From an uncultured Bacteroides sp. (GTDB taxonomy: Bacteria; Bacteroidota; Bacteroidia; Bacteroidales; Bacteroidaceae), in the NCBI GenBank assembly GCA_947074275.1, contig CAMTPA010000028.1:1-38877 (forward strand): a stretch of 38,877 nucleotides of DNA. The letters run 5' to 3'. The position numbers and the translations under genes were made by a program. Of the stretch, positions 7,670 through 17,292 are shown one piece after another. Numbering within the stretch: position 1 is the first letter of the stretch; every line of letters begins with the position of its first letter. Under the pieces are notes generated by a model, which worked only from the letters and a program-made list of their open reading frames with translations, made no database searches and was not told the origin of the DNA.

Positions 7670-8553
7670 TAGATAAAAGTAAACTATATCACAGCATACT
7701 AATCCCCCTGCTATTTTGCATTTTGCAAATGGCAGGGCTTGATGCTTTTGGACAAACACCCCAAAGTGTGGTGAGAGGAGACTCCATTCCCATGCGCGAA
7801 GCTCCACAACCCAGAGCACGCAAACACCGTGAGTCGACCAAAGAGATTAGAGATTCGCTGACACACTCGACACCGTTGGCAGCAGATAGCATCATAGCCG
7901 CTATATCGGACACGATTTTGGAATACGTATCGCCCGAAACGGTGCTGGCACTGGCCGACAGCATTGAACAGGCCAATAAAAAACAAATGGAAGAGATGGA
8001 AGCTAAAATTATTCCACCTCAGCCCAAAGATACGGTGATACCAGCACCTCCTCGCCCTGTTTGGATTCCCAACCCCACTAAGGCCACTTGGCTTGCTGTG
8101 GTGTTTCCCGGTGGTGGCCAGATATACAATCGTAAGTATTGGAAACTACCCATCATTTATGGTGGGTTTGCAGGCTGCGCCTACGCATTGAGCTGGAACG
8201 GAAAGATGTACAAAGATTACTCACAAGCTTATTTGGATATTATGGACGACGATCCCAATACAAATAGCTTTTTAGACCTGCTTCCCAACCGAGTGACTAA
8301 TTATTCGGAAAGCCAGCTCAAAGATTTGATTAAACGAAGAAAAGATACGTTCAGACGATATAGAGACTTGAGTATATTCGCCATAATAGGCGTGTATCTC
8401 ATATCAATTGTAGATGCTTATGTGGATGCCGAGTTATCCAACTTTGACATAACACCCGATTTAAGTATGCGTATAGAACCTACCATATTCAACAACAACC
8501 ACTCCGTCACAGGTAGCAAGTCTGTTGGGGTACAGTGTAGTTTTCGATTTTAA
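7666..8553 (+). CDS. DUF5683 domain protein, membrane-associated, unknown function
   Basis: 295 residues. The N-terminus has a hydrophobic export segment (residues about 9-28, ending ...AGLDAFGQ). Then comes a long low-complexity, Pro- and charge-rich stretch (about 30-135), and then the DUF5683 core: PTKATWLAVVFPGGGQIYNRKYWKLPIIYGGFAGC with two hydrophobic helices, a charged middle (YRDLSIFAIIGVYLISIVDAYVDAEL) and a C-terminal beta part ending in Phe. The start overlaps parB by 4 bases (ATGA), so it is very likely co-translated. The family is nearly always found between parB and the MltD-type gene in Bacteroidales, suggesting an envelope role coupled to segregation, but no biochemical function is known to me. 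Confidence 0.85.
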   Translation: MIDKSKLYHSILIPLLFCILQMAGLDAFGQTPQSVVRGDSIPMREAPQPRARKHRESTKEIRDSLTHSTPLAADSIIAAISDTILEYVSPETVLALADSIEQANKKQMEEMEAKIIPPQPKDTVIPAPPRPVWIPNPTKATWLAVVFPGGGQIYNRKYWKLPIIYGGFAGCAYALSWNGKMYKDYSQAYLDIMDDDPNTNSFLDLLPNRVTNYSESQLKDLIKRRKDTFRRYRDLSIFAIIGVYLISIVDAYVDAELSNFDITPDLSMRIEPTIFNNNHSVTGSKSVGVQCSFRF

Positions 8554-8580
8554 CCAACCGCTTTTTTTGAATTACATTAT

Positions 8581-9867
8581 ATGAAGAGATTATCAAATTA
8601 CATTTTCACGACATTATTATCATTTATCGCAATCCCGGCGTTGCAAGCACAAACCGTAGATGTGACCATCAACGAAGACGGTATAGAGCGTCACGAAAAC
8701 ATAGATCTTCCTGTAAGTATGACCTATCCATTGGATAGCTTACTACAAGACTGGAAAGCAAAAAACTACATCGAAATTGGTAAAGACTGCGAAACATCAA
8801 CCATCAACCCCGTGTTTAGCGACTCGGTTTATATCGACCGCCTCAGCCGCATACCATCTGTGATGGAGATGCCCTACAACGAGATTGTGCGTAAATTCAT
8901 CGACCAGTATACCGGAAGACTTCGCAACCAAGTAGCATTTATGCTCAGTGCGTGCAACTTCTACGTGCCCCTTTTTGAGGAAGCACTCGACGCTTACGAC
9001 TTACCAATAGAATTAAAGTATCTGCCCATCATCGAATCGGCGTTAAATCCATCAGCAGTATCACGCGCTGGAGCTGCTGGATTGTGGCAATTTATGCTGG
9101 CAACGGGCAAAATATACGGTTTAGAATCGAATAGTCTGATAGATGAGCGTCGTGACCCTATCAAATCAACTTGGGCAGCCGCACGATACTTGCGCGATCT
9201 TTATAACATTTTCGGTGATTGGAACTTGGTAATTGCGGCATACAACTGTGGGCCAGGAAACATCAATAAAGCCATACGCCGCGCCAATGGTGAAACTGAT
9301 TATTGGAAGATATACAACTATCTACCTAAAGAGACAAGAGGATATGTGCCAGCCTTCATCGCTGCCAATTACGTGATGAACTATTATTGCAAACACAACA
9401 TCTGCCCGATGGAAACCAATATCCCTGCCAACACCGACACTCTACAGGTGAACAATCAACTACACTTTAAACAAATAGCCGATATTTGCGGAGTAAGTTC
9501 GGAACAACTAAAAAGTTTGAACCCACAATACAAACGTGACATTATACCCGGCAACACCAAGCCTTCAACTCTTCGCCTGCCACTGGAACATATCAGTACA
9601 TTTATCGACAATCAGGATACAATTTACGCACACCGCTATAACGAGCTATTTAAGAATCGTCGCACAGTAGCTGTGCAACAAGCAACACCTCAAACCGCAA
9701 AAGCAACAGCAGGTAAAGGTACGTTAAGTTACCACACCATCAAGAGTGGAGAAACACTAAATAGCATTGCGAGAAGATATGGTGTGACCGTAAAAAATAT
9801 ACAAACGTGGAATGGAATGAACAGCACAAAAATAGCGGCTGGCAAACGACTCAAAATATACAAATAA
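8581..9867 (+). CDS. MltD-like lytic murein transglycosylase with LysM
   Basis: 428 residues with a signal peptide (MKRLSNYIFTTLLSFIAIPALQAQ, cleaved after about residue 23). The SLT domain spans about residues 130-270, with the catalytic Glu in PIIESALNPSAVS, then GAAGLWQFM, WAAARYLRDLY and AAYNCGPGNI. A weak LysM-like segment follows (about 295-325), then a clear C-terminal LysM (YHTIKSGETLNSIARRYGV to GKRLKIYK). The enzyme would cleave glycan strands, forming 1,6-anhydro-muramic ends, in the periplasm. It starts 27 bases after the DUF5683 gene and belongs to the parAB transcription unit. MltD of E. coli has the same SLT plus LysM order. Confidence 0.93.
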   Translation: MKRLSNYIFTTLLSFIAIPALQAQTVDVTINEDGIERHENIDLPVSMTYPLDSLLQDWKAKNYIEIGKDCETSTINPVFSDSVYIDRLSRIPSVMEMPYNEIVRKFIDQYTGRLRNQVAFMLSACNFYVPLFEEALDAYDLPIELKYLPIIESALNPSAVSRAGAAGLWQFMLATGKIYGLESNSLIDERRDPIKSTWAAARYLRDLYNIFGDWNLVIAAYNCGPGNINKAIRRANGETDYWKIYNYLPKETRGYVPAFIAANYVMNYYCKHNICPMETNIPANTDTLQVNNQLHFKQIADICGVSSEQLKSLNPQYKRDIIPGNTKPSTLRLPLEHISTFIDNQDTIYAHRYNELFKNRRTVAVQQATPQTAKATAGKGTLSYHTIKSGETLNSIARRYGVTVKNIQTWNGMNSTKIAAGKRLKIYK

Positions 9868-9878
9868 CCTCATTCAAA

Positions 9879-9909
9879 GTTGCTTAGAATTGAAAAAGCA
9901 CTATTTTTG
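9879..9909 (+). promoter_or_regulatory. Predicted rel promoter
   Basis: GTTG (9879-9882), a 19-base spacer and TATTTTTG (9902-9909) match the Bacteroidota -33/-7 pattern. The expected transcript start near 9915 gives a 22-base leader with AAAGGA before the rel ATG. So rel can be expressed apart from the parAB cluster. Confidence 0.55.
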
Positions 9910-9936
9910 CAACAATAGCTGAAAGGACAAATACTT

Positions 9937-12195
9937 ATGGATAATAATATACCTCAAAAAGAGACGATTATGGACGATATGATCGAACAGGCGTTTCAGA
10001 ACTTGCTGAATGATTATCTAAAAACCAAACACCGCAAACGGGTTGAAATCATTACCAAAGCATTTAATTTTGCCAACCAAGCCCACAAGGGAATCAAAAG
10101 ACGTTCGGGCGAACCATACATAATGCACCCCATTGCAGTAGCACAGATCGTTTGTACCGAAATCGGATTAGGTTCAACCTCTATTTGTGCAGCTTTGCTT
10201 CACGACGTAGTAGAAGACACAGATTATACCGTAGAAGATATTGAAAATTTATTTGGTACTAAAATAGCCCAAATCGTAGATGGACTGACCAAAATATCAG
10301 GAGGTATATTTGGTGATAGGGCTTCGGAACAAGCAGAAAACTTTAAAAAGCTGCTCCTTACTATGTCATCAGACATACGTGTGATTCTGATAAAGATAGC
10401 CGACCGATTGCACAATATGCGTACGTTAGGCTCAATGCTGCCCAACAAACAGTATAAGATTGCAGGCGAAACACTCTATATATATGCTCCGTTGGCCAAC
10501 CGTTTGGGACTCTATAAAATAAAAACAGAACTTGAAAACCTAAGTTTTAGATATGAGCACCCCGAGGAGTACGAAGAAATAGAAGAGAAGCTGAAAGCTA
10601 CAGCGGATGAACGAGAAAGGGTTTTTCAAGAATTTACGGCACCTATCCGAGTGCAACTCGATAAAATGGGATTGAAGTACCATATCTTAGCACGTGTAAA
10701 ATCTATCTATTCGATATGGAATAAAATGCAAACCAAACACGTTCCATTCGAAGAGGTATATGATATATTAGCAGTTCGCATTATATTCGACCCCAAAGAT
10801 GAAGAAGAAGAGTTGAATGACTGCTTTGACATATACGTATCCATTTCGAAAATCTACAAACCACACCCCGACCGTCTACGCGATTGGGTAAGTCACCCAA
10901 AGGCCAATGGCTACCAGGCACTACACGTCACGTTGATGGCCAACAATGGACAATGGATAGAAGTACAAATCAGAAGCCAACGTATGGATGATGTTGCCGA
11001 ACAAGGCTTTGCGGCTCATTGGAAATATAAAGATGGTGGTGGTAGCGAGGATGAAGGAGAACTCGAAAAATGGCTACGCACTATCAAAGAAATCTTAGAA
11101 GATCCACAACCGGATGCAATGGATTTTTTAGACACCATTAAGCTCAATCTTTTTGCATCCGAAATATTTGTTTTCACTCCGAAAGGCGAATTAAAAACAC
11201 TGCCACAAAACGCAACAGCTCTTGACTTTGCATTTTCGCTGCATACCGACATAGGAAGTCACTGCATTGGTGCCAAAGTAAATCATAAGTTAGTGCCTTT
11301 GAGCCATAAGCTACAAAGTGGCGATCAAGTTGAAATACTAACTTCCAAATCGCAAAGAGTTCAGCCCCAGTGGGAAGTGTTTGCTACAACGGCAAAAGCA
11401 CGAGCAAAAATAGCCACAATATTGCGTAGAGAGCGAAAGCACAATCAGAAGAATGGCGAACGTATGCTCTCTGAGTTCTTAACTAAAGAAGAGATACATC
11501 CAGACGAGTCGGTTATTGAGAAACTATGCAAAATGCACAACTTCAAAAATGAAGAAGAATTGTTAGTTGCAATAGGGAACAAAACCATCATACTTGGCGA
11601 AAATGAAAAGAATGAGCTGAAAGAAAAGCAAGGAGGAAACTGGAAAAAACTTCTTTCATTCTCGTTTGGAGGGAGCAACACAAAAGACAAAAAAGGAACT
11701 GAAACTGAAGAGGATACTACGGAAACGGAAAAAATCAATACCAAGAAAATATTGAAACTAACCGAAGATGACCTTCAGAAGAAATATATTATGGCCGATT
11801 GCTGTCACCCTATACCCGGAGATGATGTGTTAGGCTATATCGACGAGAACGATCGAGTTATAATCCACAAGCGTCAATGCCCTGTTGCTGCTAAATTAAA
11901 GAGCAGCTATGGCAATCGCATCATAGCAACCGAATGGGATACCCACAAAGCACTCTCTTTTTTAGTCTATATTTATATCAAAGGAATAGACTGTGTAGGA
12001 TTGCTTAATGAGGTGACACAGGTCATTTCAAGACAAATGAACGTGAACATTCGTAAATTGACAATCGAAACTGAGGACGGAATCTTTGAAGGTAAAATTC
12101 AGCTATGGGTACACGATGTAGAAGATGTGAAATCAATTTGTAATAATCTACGCAGAATAGAGAATATCAAAACCGCCAATCGAGTTGAGTCCTAA
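9937..12195 (+). CDS. rel: Bifunctional (p)ppGpp synthetase/hydrolase (Rel/SpoT family)
   Basis: A 752-residue long RSH protein, normal length. The N-terminal HD hydrolase domain is intact (His64 in MHPIAV, His89-Asp90 in LLHDVVEDT, KIADRLHNMRTL). The synthetase domain has RVKSIYSIWNKM, VYDILAVRIIF and DRLRDWVSHPKANGYQALH. The basic RLRD motif is close to the RxKD of bifunctional enzymes and not the acidic ExDD of monofunctional RelA. TGS lies at about residues 404-465 and a C-terminal ACT domain at about 672-750, with a CxxP-type zinc-finger region (DCCHPIPGDD) between. It makes and degrades the stringent-response alarmone, probably on stalled ribosomes. It starts at the ATG at 9937, with ATG 9970 as an alternative. 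Its stop directly abuts the stop of the converging regulator gene. Confidence 0.95.
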   Translation: MDNNIPQKETIMDDMIEQAFQNLLNDYLKTKHRKRVEIITKAFNFANQAHKGIKRRSGEPYIMHPIAVAQIVCTEIGLGSTSICAALLHDVVEDTDYTVEDIENLFGTKIAQIVDGLTKISGGIFGDRASEQAENFKKLLLTMSSDIRVILIKIADRLHNMRTLGSMLPNKQYKIAGETLYIYAPLANRLGLYKIKTELENLSFRYEHPEEYEEIEEKLKATADERERVFQEFTAPIRVQLDKMGLKYHILARVKSIYSIWNKMQTKHVPFEEVYDILAVRIIFDPKDEEEELNDCFDIYVSISKIYKPHPDRLRDWVSHPKANGYQALHVTLMANNGQWIEVQIRSQRMDDVAEQGFAAHWKYKDGGGSEDEGELEKWLRTIKEILEDPQPDAMDFLDTIKLNLFASEIFVFTPKGELKTLPQNATALDFAFSLHTDIGSHCIGAKVNHKLVPLSHKLQSGDQVEILTSKSQRVQPQWEVFATTAKARAKIATILRRERKHNQKNGERMLSEFLTKEEIHPDESVIEKLCKMHNFKNEEELLVAIGNKTIILGENEKNELKEKQGGNWKKLLSFSFGGSNTKDKKGTETEEDTTETEKINTKKILKLTEDDLQKKYIMADCCHPIPGDDVLGYIDENDRVIIHKRQCPVAAKLKSSYGNRIIATEWDTHKALSFLVYIYIKGIDCVGLLNEVTQVISRQMNVNIRKLTIETEDGIFEGKIQLWVHDVEDVKSICNNLRRIENIKTANRVES

Positions 12196-12576
12196 TCAGG
12201 ATTCAACTTCCGTTTCGCTTGAATCGGAAACAGATAGCTGGTCTAACTCTTTTTTTATGGCCAATAATTCATCACGCACTATTCGGAGCCGAGTTGTAAC
12301 ATCATATCGTTGGTGTACCGATTTATGCTCGTTAACCAATCGTTGTCTTGCACCCGAAATAGTCATACCTTTTTCTTTGACTAAATTATAAATCATACCA
12401 ATCAATTCAATATCCTCTTCCCGATACATACGTACTCCGCGTTTGTTGGTTTTAGGAGCAATCTGTGGAAATTCTTTTTCCCAAAACCGAAGCAACGATT
12501 GGTTTACATTAAACCTCTCGGCAACTTCGGCTATGGAGTAAAAAAGTTTTCTATTTTTATTGGTCGATAGGCTCAT
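12196..12576 (-). CDS. MerR-family transcriptional regulator
   Basis: 126 residues from the ATG at 12576. The winged-helix MerR domain is clear: FYSIAEVAERFNVNQSLLRFWEKEFP, then RMYREEDIELIGMIYNLVKEKGMTISGARQRL. It is followed by a short helical tail (LRIVRDELLAIKKELDQL) that would dimerise as a coiled coil. There is no metal-binding cysteine set, so a metal role is unlikely. An upstream ATG (12621) would overlap the peptidase gene by 32 bases and adds non-conserved residues; 12576 leaves a 13-base gap and gives the normal domain start. It is the second gene after an M23 peptidase, a pairing common in Bacteroidales. Regulatory targets are unknown. Confidence 0.88.
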   Translation of the reverse strand: MSLSTNKNRKLFYSIAEVAERFNVNQSLLRFWEKEFPQIAPKTNKRGVRMYREEDIELIGMIYNLVKEKGMTISGARQRLVNEHKSVHQRYDVTTRLRIVRDELLAIKKELDQLSVSDSSETEVES

Positions 12577-12589
12577 AATAATCACATCA

Positions 12590-13558
12590 TCAATCAAATA
12601 CTTTGCCGTGATTGGCTGCAAGCTGAATCATTCGGTCATAATCTTCAGCATTCAAGTCCATAAAGTAGTAATTCACAGGGTTTACAGGCTTGTCTTTTAA
12701 GTGTACTTCGTAATGCAAATGTGGCCCTGTACTTTTTCCCGTACTGCCTACCCCACCTATCACTTCACCACGCACAACTTTTTTGCCAGGTTTGGTTCTG
12801 AAATCTCGCAAATGAGCATAGACGGTTTTATAACCAAAACCGTGATCAACAATCACGGTATTTCCAAGCTCACCCATCCATCCTACTTTGGTCACTACAC
12901 CATCCCCCGTAGCATAAACATCCGTTCCCGGGCTTGCCGAAAAGTCCATTCCTGCGTGAAACTTAGTTGTGCCATAAATGGGGTCGATACGCGTACCATA
13001 ACCCGAAGCTGTTTTCTTTAAATCCTTATTGGATATAGGCTGAATAGCAGGAATAGATTTAAGCATTTGATCTTGACTCTTGCACATTTCCACCACATCA
13101 TCAAACGACTTGGATTGAATATAAAGTTGCTTGTTCAGCAAGTCCATTTTTTGAGTAGTCCCCACTACTAAGTTGGCATTGGCCATATCGAGCAACTCCT
13201 CGTAGCGATTGGTACCTCCATATCCAGCCTTACGAATATCGGGCGATATGGGATCGGCCTGAAAAACAACTCGGTATAAATTGTCGTCACGCAATTGAAG
13301 GTCTTCGAGCACATCCAAAGCCTCATCCAAACGTTTTGAAAGCACGTTGTATTGTGCGGTCAAACGACTGTTTTCTGTTCGCAGCTCCTTTTCGGAAGGA
13401 GAGCCAAAAATAAAGAAGAGTATCAAAAAGCTTCCTGCCCCCAATCCCATTCCTACAAACAGACGACGAATAATGTTCATTGTACGTTGCCGAGCGGTAG
13501 GAAAAACCTTATCATAAGTTTGAGTCCGAGGATTATATATGTAGTAAACTTTACGCAT
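12590..13558 (-). CDS. M23 (LytM) family metallopeptidase, membrane-anchored
   Basis: 322 residues. A cytoplasmic N-tail (MRKVYYIYNPRTQTYDKVFP) precedes one membrane helix (about residues 30-50), then a coiled coil (SEKELRTENSRLTAQYNVLSKRLDEALDVLEDL), a linker and the LytM domain (about 195-305). Zinc ligands are present: HAGMD, and HLHYEVH near the end. The protein would therefore be an active endopeptidase or a divisome-type factor held at the inner membrane and acting on peptide cross-links in the periplasm. It is transcribed divergently from alaS; a MerR-type gene follows 13 bases after its stop. The opening VYYIYNPRTQTYDKVFP is characteristic of Bacteroidales members of this family. Confidence 0.93.
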   Translation of the reverse strand: MRKVYYIYNPRTQTYDKVFPTARQRTMNIIRRLFVGMGLGAGSFLILFFIFGSPSEKELRTENSRLTAQYNVLSKRLDEALDVLEDLQLRDDNLYRVVFQADPISPDIRKAGYGGTNRYEELLDMANANLVVGTTQKMDLLNKQLYIQSKSFDDVVEMCKSQDQMLKSIPAIQPISNKDLKKTASGYGTRIDPIYGTTKFHAGMDFSASPGTDVYATGDGVVTKVGWMGELGNTVIVDHGFGYKTVYAHLRDFRTKPGKKVVRGEVIGGVGSTGKSTGPHLHYEVHLKDKPVNPVNYYFMDLNAEDYDRMIQLAANHGKVFD

Positions 13559-13587
13559 CTTAGCAATAATTTCAGGTGTTGATACGA

Positions 13588-13615
13588 CAAAAATAATAAA
13601 AACAACCTATCTTTG
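13588..13615. promoter_or_regulatory. Back-to-back -7 boxes for M23 gene and alaS
   Basis: On the minus strand TATTTTTG (13588-13595) lies 30 bases before the M23 gene. On the plus strand TATCTTTG (13608-13615) lies 47 bases before alaS. Both fit TAnnTTTG and are only 12 bases apart, so the two polymerases could compete. Clear -33 elements are not seen for either. Confidence 0.45.
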
Positions 13616-13661
13616 CATCGCTTTTTTATGAATATTAACCTCAACGATAGATATATAAGTT

Positions 13662-16280
13662 ATGTTGACTGCAAAAGAAACCAGAGATTCATTTAAGAAT
13701 TTCTTTGAGTCGAAAGGACATCAAATCGTTCCGTCTGCTCCGATGGTAATAAAAGACGACCCAACCCTGATGTTTACCAATGCAGGGATGAATCAATTTA
13801 AAGACATCATTTTAGGCAATCAGCCTATCAAATATCCACGTGTAGCCGATTCACAAAAGTGTCTTCGCGTGAGTGGCAAGCACAATGACCTTGAAGAAGT
13901 AGGTCACGACACCTATCACCACACGATGTTTGAGATGCTTGGCAACTGGTCATTTGGCGATTACTTTAAAAAAGAGGCTATCAACTGGGCGTGGGAATAT
14001 TTGGTCGACGTATTAAAACTTGATCCAGCACGCTTATATGCTACTGTTTTTGAAGGAAGTCCAGAAGAGGGTTTGCAACGCGATGACGAAGCAGCATCTT
14101 ATTGGGAGCAATACCTGACAACAGACCATATTATCAATGGCAACAAAAAAGATAATTTCTGGGAAATGGGCGACACAGGTCCTTGTGGCCCTTGTTCTGA
14201 AATTCATATCGACCTTCGTTCGGAAGAAGAAAGAGCTGCAACATCAGGTCGTGAATTGGTAAATCACGACCACCCACAGGTGATTGAGATTTGGAATCTT
14301 GTGTTTATGCAATACAATCGCAAAGCAGACGGTAGTCTCGACTCACTACCTGCCAAGGTAATTGACACAGGTATGGGATTTGAGCGTTTGTGTATGGCTT
14401 TGCAAGGTAAAACTTCAAACTATGACACCGATGTATTCCAACCATTGATAAAAGCTATTGCCAAACTTGCTGGCACGGAATATGGCAAAGATAAGCAACA
14501 AGACATCGCTATGCGTGTGATTGCCGATCACATCCGTACAATAGCTTTTTCTATCACCGACGGCCAATTGCCATCGAATGCAAAAGCGGGCTATGTGATT
14601 CGTCGCATCTTGCGTCGTGCAGTTCGCTATGGCTACACATTCTTAGGGCAAAAACACGCCTTTATGTACAAGCTCATCCCTACCCTTATCGAAAGTATGG
14701 GCGAAGCTTATCCTGAATTGATAGCTCAACAGAGTTTAATAGAAAAGGTAATTAAAGAAGAAGAAGAATCATTCTTGCGCACACTCGAAACGGGTATTCG
14801 CTTACTCGACAAAACTATGGCCGATACAAAGGCTGCTGGAAAGAGTGAGATTAGTGGCAAGGATGCTTTCACTTTATACGATACATTTGGTTTCCCACTC
14901 GATTTGACAGAACTGATTCTCCGTGAAAACGATATGACTGTAAACAATGCTGAGTTTGATGCCGAAATGGAGCAACAAAAGCAACGTGCTCGCAATGCAG
15001 CAGCCGTTGAAACAGGCGACTGGATTACATTAAAAGAGGGTACAACCGAGTTTGTTGGTTATGACTTCACCGAATACGAAACATCTATTCTTCGTTATCG
15101 TCAAGTAAAACAGAAGAATCAGACTTATTATCAAATTGTGCTGGATTACACACCTTTCTATGCCGAAAGCGGTGGTCAGGTAGGTGATAGCGGTGTATTG
15201 GTGAACGAGTTTGAAACAATCGAAATCATTGACACGAAGAAAGAGAACAACCTTCCGATCCACATTGCCAAAAAACTTCCTGAACATTTGGAAGCACCTA
15301 TGATGGCTTGCGTAGATACCGATAAAAGAACTGCTTGTGCAGCCAATCACTCGGCAACTCACTTACTCGACTCAGCACTTCGCGAAGTGTTGGGCGAACA
15401 CGTGGAACAAAAAGGTTCGTTGGTAGGATCAGATGCTCTTCGCTTCGATTTTTCGCACTTCCAAAAAGTGACGGATGAGGAAATACGCCAGGTAGAGCAC
15501 TTGGTGAACGCCAAGATTCGTGAAAATATCGCATTGCAGGAGTATCGCAACATACCGATTGAAGACGCTAAAGAATTGGGCGCTATCGCTTTGTTTGGTG
15601 AAAAATATGGCGATCACGTTCGTGTTATCCAATTTGGCGATTCGGTAGAATTCTGCGGTGGTACGCACGCATCAGCTACGGGTAGCATCGGTATGCTGAA
15701 AATCGTATCCGAGAGTTCGGTAGCAGCTGGTGTTCGCCGCATCGAAGCTGTTACAGGTGCAAGAGTGGAAGAAATGATTGACACCGTACAAGATACAATC
15801 AGCGATTTAAGAGCTTTGTTCAACAATGTGCCCGATTTGGGAGTTGCCGTGCGTAAGTTTATCGAAGAAAACGCTGGATTAAAAAAGCAAGTTGAAGACT
15901 TTATGAAAGAGAAAGAAGCGATTGTAAAAAATCGACTTCTGAAAAACATAGAGGAAATAAACGGTGTAAAAGTAGTGAAACTGAATGCTCCAATGCCAGC
16001 AGAGGCTGTAAAGAACATTGCATTCCAACTGCGTGGTGAAATCACCGAAAACCTATTCTTTGTGGCAGGCACAACAGACCACGGCAAACCAATGCTTACA
16101 GTGATGCTAAGCGACAATTTAGTAGCTGGTGGACTGAAAGCGGGCAACTTGGTGAAAGAGGCCGCAAAACTTATCAAAGGCGGCGGCGGAGGTCAACCCC
16201 ACTTTGCTACTGCGGGTGGTAAAGATGCGGATGGGCTAAATGCCGCAATCGAAAAAGTATTGGAATTAGCTGGTCTCTAA
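13662..16280 (+). CDS. alaS: Alanine-tRNA ligase
   Basis: 872 residues, the usual length. The class II catalytic core opens with [22 protein letters not shown] and has [16 protein letters not shown] and [19 protein letters not shown]. The editing domain has both zinc/active-site motifs, NHSATHLLD (HxxxH) and [10 protein letters not shown] (CxxxH). The C-terminal C-Ala domain ends with [20 protein letters not shown], the glycine-rich stretch typical of AlaRS. It charges tRNA-Ala and clears Ser/Gly mis-charging. It starts at ATG 13662 about 45 bases after a predicted -7 box, stands alone as a transcription unit and is closed by a strong hairpin terminator at 16306-16350. Confidence 0.98.
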   Translation: MLTAKETRDSFKNFFESKGHQIVPSAPMVIKDDPTLMFTNAGMNQFKDIILGNQPIKYPRVADSQKCLRVSGKHNDLEEVGHDTYHHTMFEMLGNWSFGDYFKKEAINWAWEYLVDVLKLDPARLYATVFEGSPEEGLQRDDEAASYWEQYLTTDHIINGNKKDNFWEMGDTGPCGPCSEIHIDLRSEEERAATSGRELVNHDHPQVIEIWNLVFMQYNRKADGSLDSLPAKVIDTGMGFERLCMALQGKTSNYDTDVFQPLIKAIAKLAGTEYGKDKQQDIAMRVIADHIRTIAFSITDGQLPSNAKAGYVIRRILRRAVRYGYTFLGQKHAFMYKLIPTLIESMGEAYPELIAQQSLIEKVIKEEEESFLRTLETGIRLLDKTMADTKAAGKSEISGKDAFTLYDTFGFPLDLTELILRENDMTVNNAEFDAEMEQQKQRARNAAAVETGDWITLKEGTTEFVGYDFTEYETSILRYRQVKQKNQTYYQIVLDYTPFYAESGGQVGDSGVLVNEFETIEIIDTKKENNLPIHIAKKLPEHLEAPMMACVDTDKRTACAANHSATHLLDSALREVLGEHVEQKGSLVGSDALRFDFSHFQKVTDEEIRQVEHLVNAKIRENIALQEYRNIPIEDAKELGAIALFGEKYGDHVRVIQFGDSVEFCGGTHASATGSIGMLKIVSESSVAAGVRRIEAVTGARVEEMIDTVQDTISDLRALFNNVPDLGVAVRKFIEENAGLKKQVEDFMKEKEAIVKNRLLKNIEEINGVKVVKLNAPMPAEAVKNIAFQLRGEITENLFFVAGTTDHGKPMLTVMLSDNLVAGGLKAGNLVKEAAKLIKGGGGGQPHFATAGGKDADGLNAAIEKVLELAGL

Positions 16281-16305
16281 GAATAGATTCAGGCAACATA
16301 TTCAT

Positions 16306-16350
16306 AAAGGGGGTTGAAACTCGAAATCACGAAGTTTCAACCCCCTTTTT
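16306..16350 (+). terminator. Rho-independent terminator of alaS
   Basis: A perfect 16-bp stem (AAAGGGGGTTGAAACT at 16306-16321 with its complement at 16333-16348), an 11-base loop and a run of T from 16346, starting 26 bases after the alaS stop. Confidence 0.93.
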
Positions 16351-16478
16351 TCATAGACTATAAAATAGCATTGGTAGATATACTTACTTTTTATTTACTC
16401 TATTTCCTTTCCTACGCTTTCAGTAATTAGTGTACAACTATCCGTAAAATGTTTAGCTTTTCACTTTAACTCATCAGC

Positions 16479-16486
16479 TATCTTTG
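16479..16486 (+). promoter_or_regulatory. Predicted -7 box of the reductase/flavodoxin/TonB receptor operon
   Basis: TATCTTTG matches TAnnTTTG and lies 33 bases before the ATG at 16520. No clear -33 element at the right spacing. Confidence 0.45.
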
Positions 16487-16519
16487 CATCAGATAAATAC
16501 AAACTGATAACGTATAAAG

Positions 16520-17263
16520 ATGAAACCAAAAGTGATATGCCATATGATGAGTTCGGTAGACGGACGTTTGGATTGCGACCGATACACTCCTCCGCATAGT
16601 GGCAAAACCTTTGAAGAGGCATCGAAGGTCTATTTTGATATTAGCCTAAAATACAATGCACAGGCCATAATGCTTGGCAGGAAAACCATTCAGAAACACT
16701 ATTTTCCCAATTGCTTTGAAAACGCCACATATACTTCCGTAAAATCCTTTGAGAGTTATGTAGGCAATTTGCTATCCAATCGCTTTACTGTTGTAGTAGA
16801 CCCCAAAGGAAAAATCAACTATGATGACGACAAGGCAGATGGTGAAAACATCATTGCAGTATTGGGCGAAAGTGTATCGCAAGAATATCTCGAACATTTG
16901 CGTCAGATGGGTATTTCTTACCTATTTGCTGGTGAGAATGGGGACAATATGTCGCTCGCCTTAGAAGTATTACAAGTGGAGTTTGGCATCGAGAAGATAC
17001 TGTTAGAAGGGGGTGGAATCATTAATGGTACTTTTTTGAAAGAGAAACTAATTGATGAATTGAGCTTATTGGTATACCCAGGCATCGACGGACTGGCAGG
17101 AACAGCCACTATATTCGATTACGTAGGAAAATCGACAGACGAAGAACCAGCTTGCGGACAACGATTGGAACTTCTTGCATCCGAAGTGTTGGCCGATGGC
17201 ATTGTGTGGCTGCGTTATAGGTTTCACAAACAAACACGATGTTGTTGCTACATCGACTACTAA
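16520..17263 (+). CDS. Dihydrofolate reductase-fold (RibD C-terminal type) oxidoreductase
   Basis: 247 residues. The start MKPKVICHMMSSVDGRLDCDRY is the substrate-side strand of RibD_C proteins. Later motifs are IMLGRKTIQKHYF, VVVDPKGKINYDDDKADGENIIAVLGE and KILLEGGGIINGTFLKEKLIDELSLLVYPGIDG, the NADPH-binding and Gly-rich core. There is no deaminase half, so it is not a complete RibD. Such stand-alone proteins reduce pteridine- or flavin-related compounds, but the substrate is not known. The C-terminal tail (HKQTRCCCYIDY) is unusual, with three consecutive Cys. A secreted flavodoxin starts 29 bases downstream, so it probably heads a three-gene operon. Confidence 0.85.
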   Translation: MKPKVICHMMSSVDGRLDCDRYTPPHSGKTFEEASKVYFDISLKYNAQAIMLGRKTIQKHYFPNCFENATYTSVKSFESYVGNLLSNRFTVVVDPKGKINYDDDKADGENIIAVLGESVSQEYLEHLRQMGISYLFAGENGDNMSLALEVLQVEFGIEKILLEGGGIINGTFLKEKLIDELSLLVYPGIDGLAGTATIFDYVGKSTDEEPACGQRLELLASEVLADGIVWLRYRFHKQTRCCCYIDY

Positions 17264-17292
17264 AACAAGTTCACTTAAAAAATGAGATTAAT

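Noticed and set aside
12577..12621. Longer start for the MerR-type gene
   Set aside because: It would overlap the M23 gene and adds non-conserved residues before the winged-helix domain.
15393..15414. Possible parS site (CACGTGGAACA) inside alaS
   Set aside because: Only one half of the palindrome matches; the other half differs, and the stretch encodes conserved AlaRS residues.
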